Assembly: GCA_965224755.1 (NCBI GenBank)
Contig: OZ245061.1
Location: 1,364,001-1,428,000, forward strand
Length of the DNA stretch: 64,000 bases
Direction of reading: 5' to 3'
Origin: Hellea sp965224755
GTDB lineage: Bacteria; Pseudomonadota; Alphaproteobacteria; Caulobacterales; Maricaulaceae
Of the stretch, positions 62,981 through 64,000 are shown one piece after another. The notes beneath the pieces were generated by a model. The model searched no databases. It saw only the letters and a list, made by a program, of their open reading frames with translations, and was not told the origin of the DNA. The translations under genes and the position numbers were made by a program. Positions within the stretch are counted from its first letter, which is position 1; every line of letters begins with the position of its first letter.

Positions 62981-64000
62981 TCCAGCAAGACAGCCTTAGC
63001 ATCATAGCTCGGTTTCTTACGGCCCAAACGCAGCTTTTTAGAAAAGCTTTTCTTTTTTCTGAGCATAGGTTTTTCAACAAAATGCCATGACAGAGTTGCG
63101 AGCAGATATGTCAGCGGCAGCGTAATCAGGAATAAGGCTACGACAGAAAGCTTGGGCATCCACATAAAGAGCAGCTGCAAAATTGCCCAATGATAGATGT
63201 AAACGCCGTAGGAAACATCGCTCAGTTTTTGCAGGAAATTTAGTTTTGGCGCTTTTACGTAAGCGGCCCACATTATCATATAGCCGAGCATCAGGTTCAT
63301 CGTGATTTCAAAAGACTGCGTGCCGGACGTTAGGACGGCGAGGCCGACAAGCGCCGGAATGCCGAGCAGGTGAAAAGACAGCCGTTCGCGATAAGCATAG
63401 ATCACTGCGCCGAGCCCGTAAGCGATCCCGAAGCGTAACAGGCTTTGTACTGTGCTGGGAAATTGATCGTATAATCCTGTCTTTTGCGCCACAATCCAAG
63501 CGATAGCTGGCAGAATAAATTGCGCCAGAACCATCCATTTTTTGCGCATAAACCCTAAAGAGAACATTATCGCTGTGCCGATATAGGCCAAAATTTCATA
63601 TCGCAATGTCCAAAGCGGGGCTGAGCCCATATGTTCGGCATTGCTTTCGAAAATGCCCGGCATCCACATTTGCGCGCTGATAAAGCTAAGAACAACGAAT
63701 GGCTGTTTAAGAAAATCCGGATGAGTGAAGAACTCGCCCAGCGGCAATGCGGTCGCGAGCGGGCCGATGATAAACATCACAAATAGCACATGTATAAATA
63801 GACCCGGGTAAATTCGTAGGAATCTAGCCGCGCCAAATTCTGTTAAGTCTCCGCGATAAAGCATTGATTTTGTTACCAAAAATCCTGACGCAATGAAGAA
63901 TAGATTCACCGCGAGATAGCTGAAAGTGTAGTGGAAGAAGATATGCGGCTCGGTGCTAGGGTCGCGCAGGGCGACAGCGAAACTATGGCCGATGACGACC
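62977..64000 (-). CDS. Acyltransferase family 3 membrane protein (5' end beyond window)
   Basis: This is a polytopic membrane O-acyltransferase of the family that acetylates surface polysaccharides. The frame is open to the window edge and reads VVIGHSFAVALRDP before VNLFFIASGFLVTKSML, so the real start lies past 64000; the GTG at 63909 is only internal. The His of GHSFA is the family's active-site His, and SGFLVTKSM and FGAARFLRIYPGLF are typical. About nine membrane helices remain. The C-terminal end is Lys-rich. The substrate is unknown. Confidence 0.88.
   Translation of the reverse strand, partial: VVIGHSFAVALRDPSTEPHIFFHYTFSYLAVNLFFIASGFLVTKSMLYRGDLTEFGAARFLRIYPGLFIHVLFVMFIIGPLATALPLGEFFTHPDFLKQPFVVLSFISAQMWMPGIFESNAEHMGSAPLWTLRYEILAYIGTAIMFSLGFMRKKWMVLAQFILPAIAWIVAQKTGLYDQFPSTVQSLLRFGIAYGLGAVIYAYRERLSFHLLGIPALVGLAVLTSGTQSFEITMNLMLGYMIMWAAYVKAPKLNFLQKLSDVSYGVYIYHWAILQLLFMWMPKLSVVALFLITLPLTYLLATLSWHFVEKPMLRKKKSFSKKLRLGRKKPSYDAKAVLLD

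Overview
The window looks like a chromosomal segment of an alphaproteobacterium of moderate G+C. My inference is a marine, stalked or prosthecate lineage such as Hyphomonadaceae/Robiginitomaculaceae. The reasons are a lipoyl domain fused to the pyruvate dehydrogenase E1-beta subunit, the tig-clpP-clpX-lon order, a paired DUF1800/DUF1501 locus, and an Mla-type transporter with an N-terminal STAS domain. I see no prophage, insertion sequence, CRISPR array or rRNA. No gene-free stretch exceeds about 300 bases.

Layout. 1-2.7 kb: end of mrdA (PBP2) and rodA for cell-wall elongation, converging on a receiver/HPt phosphorelay gene that is cut by an in-frame amber codon. 2.9-10.1 kb: NSS transporter, small lipoprotein, dipeptide epimerase, a four-gene Mla/Ttg2-type lipid ABC transporter, and a DedA protein. 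10.4-16.6 kb: trigger factor, ClpP, ClpX, Lon and tRNA-Val. 16.8-20.2 kb: DUF1800 lipoprotein with an 18-proline tract, Tat-exported DUF1501 partner, tRNA-Asp. 20.2-22.6 kb: two PLP aminotransferases. 22.7-29.7 kb: a respiration/sulfur island with a cyanide-insensitive-type bd oxidase (including an unlisted 44-residue DUF2474 subunit), a persulfide-dioxygenase-like hydrolase, a DUF442 phosphatase/sulfurtransferase, two rhodaneses, a sterol-desaturase-like protein, a Crp/Fnr regulator and a DUF2892 protein. 29.9-45.1 kb: TolC-like lipoprotein, a LEPR-type repeat protein of about 2,900 residues, an RND permease and a DUF115-like membrane protein. 45.1-49.5 kb: molybdenum cofactor genes. 49.7-54.9 kb: assorted enzymes, ArfB, L32, enolase, FtsB-like protein. 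54.9-63 kb: pyruvate dehydrogenase genes invaded by extra genes and palindromic repeats. 63-64 kb: start-truncated acyltransferase.

Three observations stand out. First, three promoters in the sulfur island share a 15-bp dyad (TGTGA-N5-TCACT type) placed exactly 30 bases before a -10-like hexamer. This gives a class II (-42) geometry and suggests a local regulon of the resident Crp/Fnr protein. Second, the 5' end of the E2 gene (pdhC) occurs three times between pdhB and pdhC. The two extra copies are short open frames whose ends overlap the start codons of the foreign-looking genes behind them, as if inserted genes borrowed the E2 translation start. Third, one 69-bp palindromic element sits in the same frame in the linkers of both pdhB and pdhC and encodes nearly the same peptide. 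The TolC / giant protein / RND / DUF115 block, which has no adaptor (MFP) gene, may be an unrecognised export and modification locus, but that is inference.
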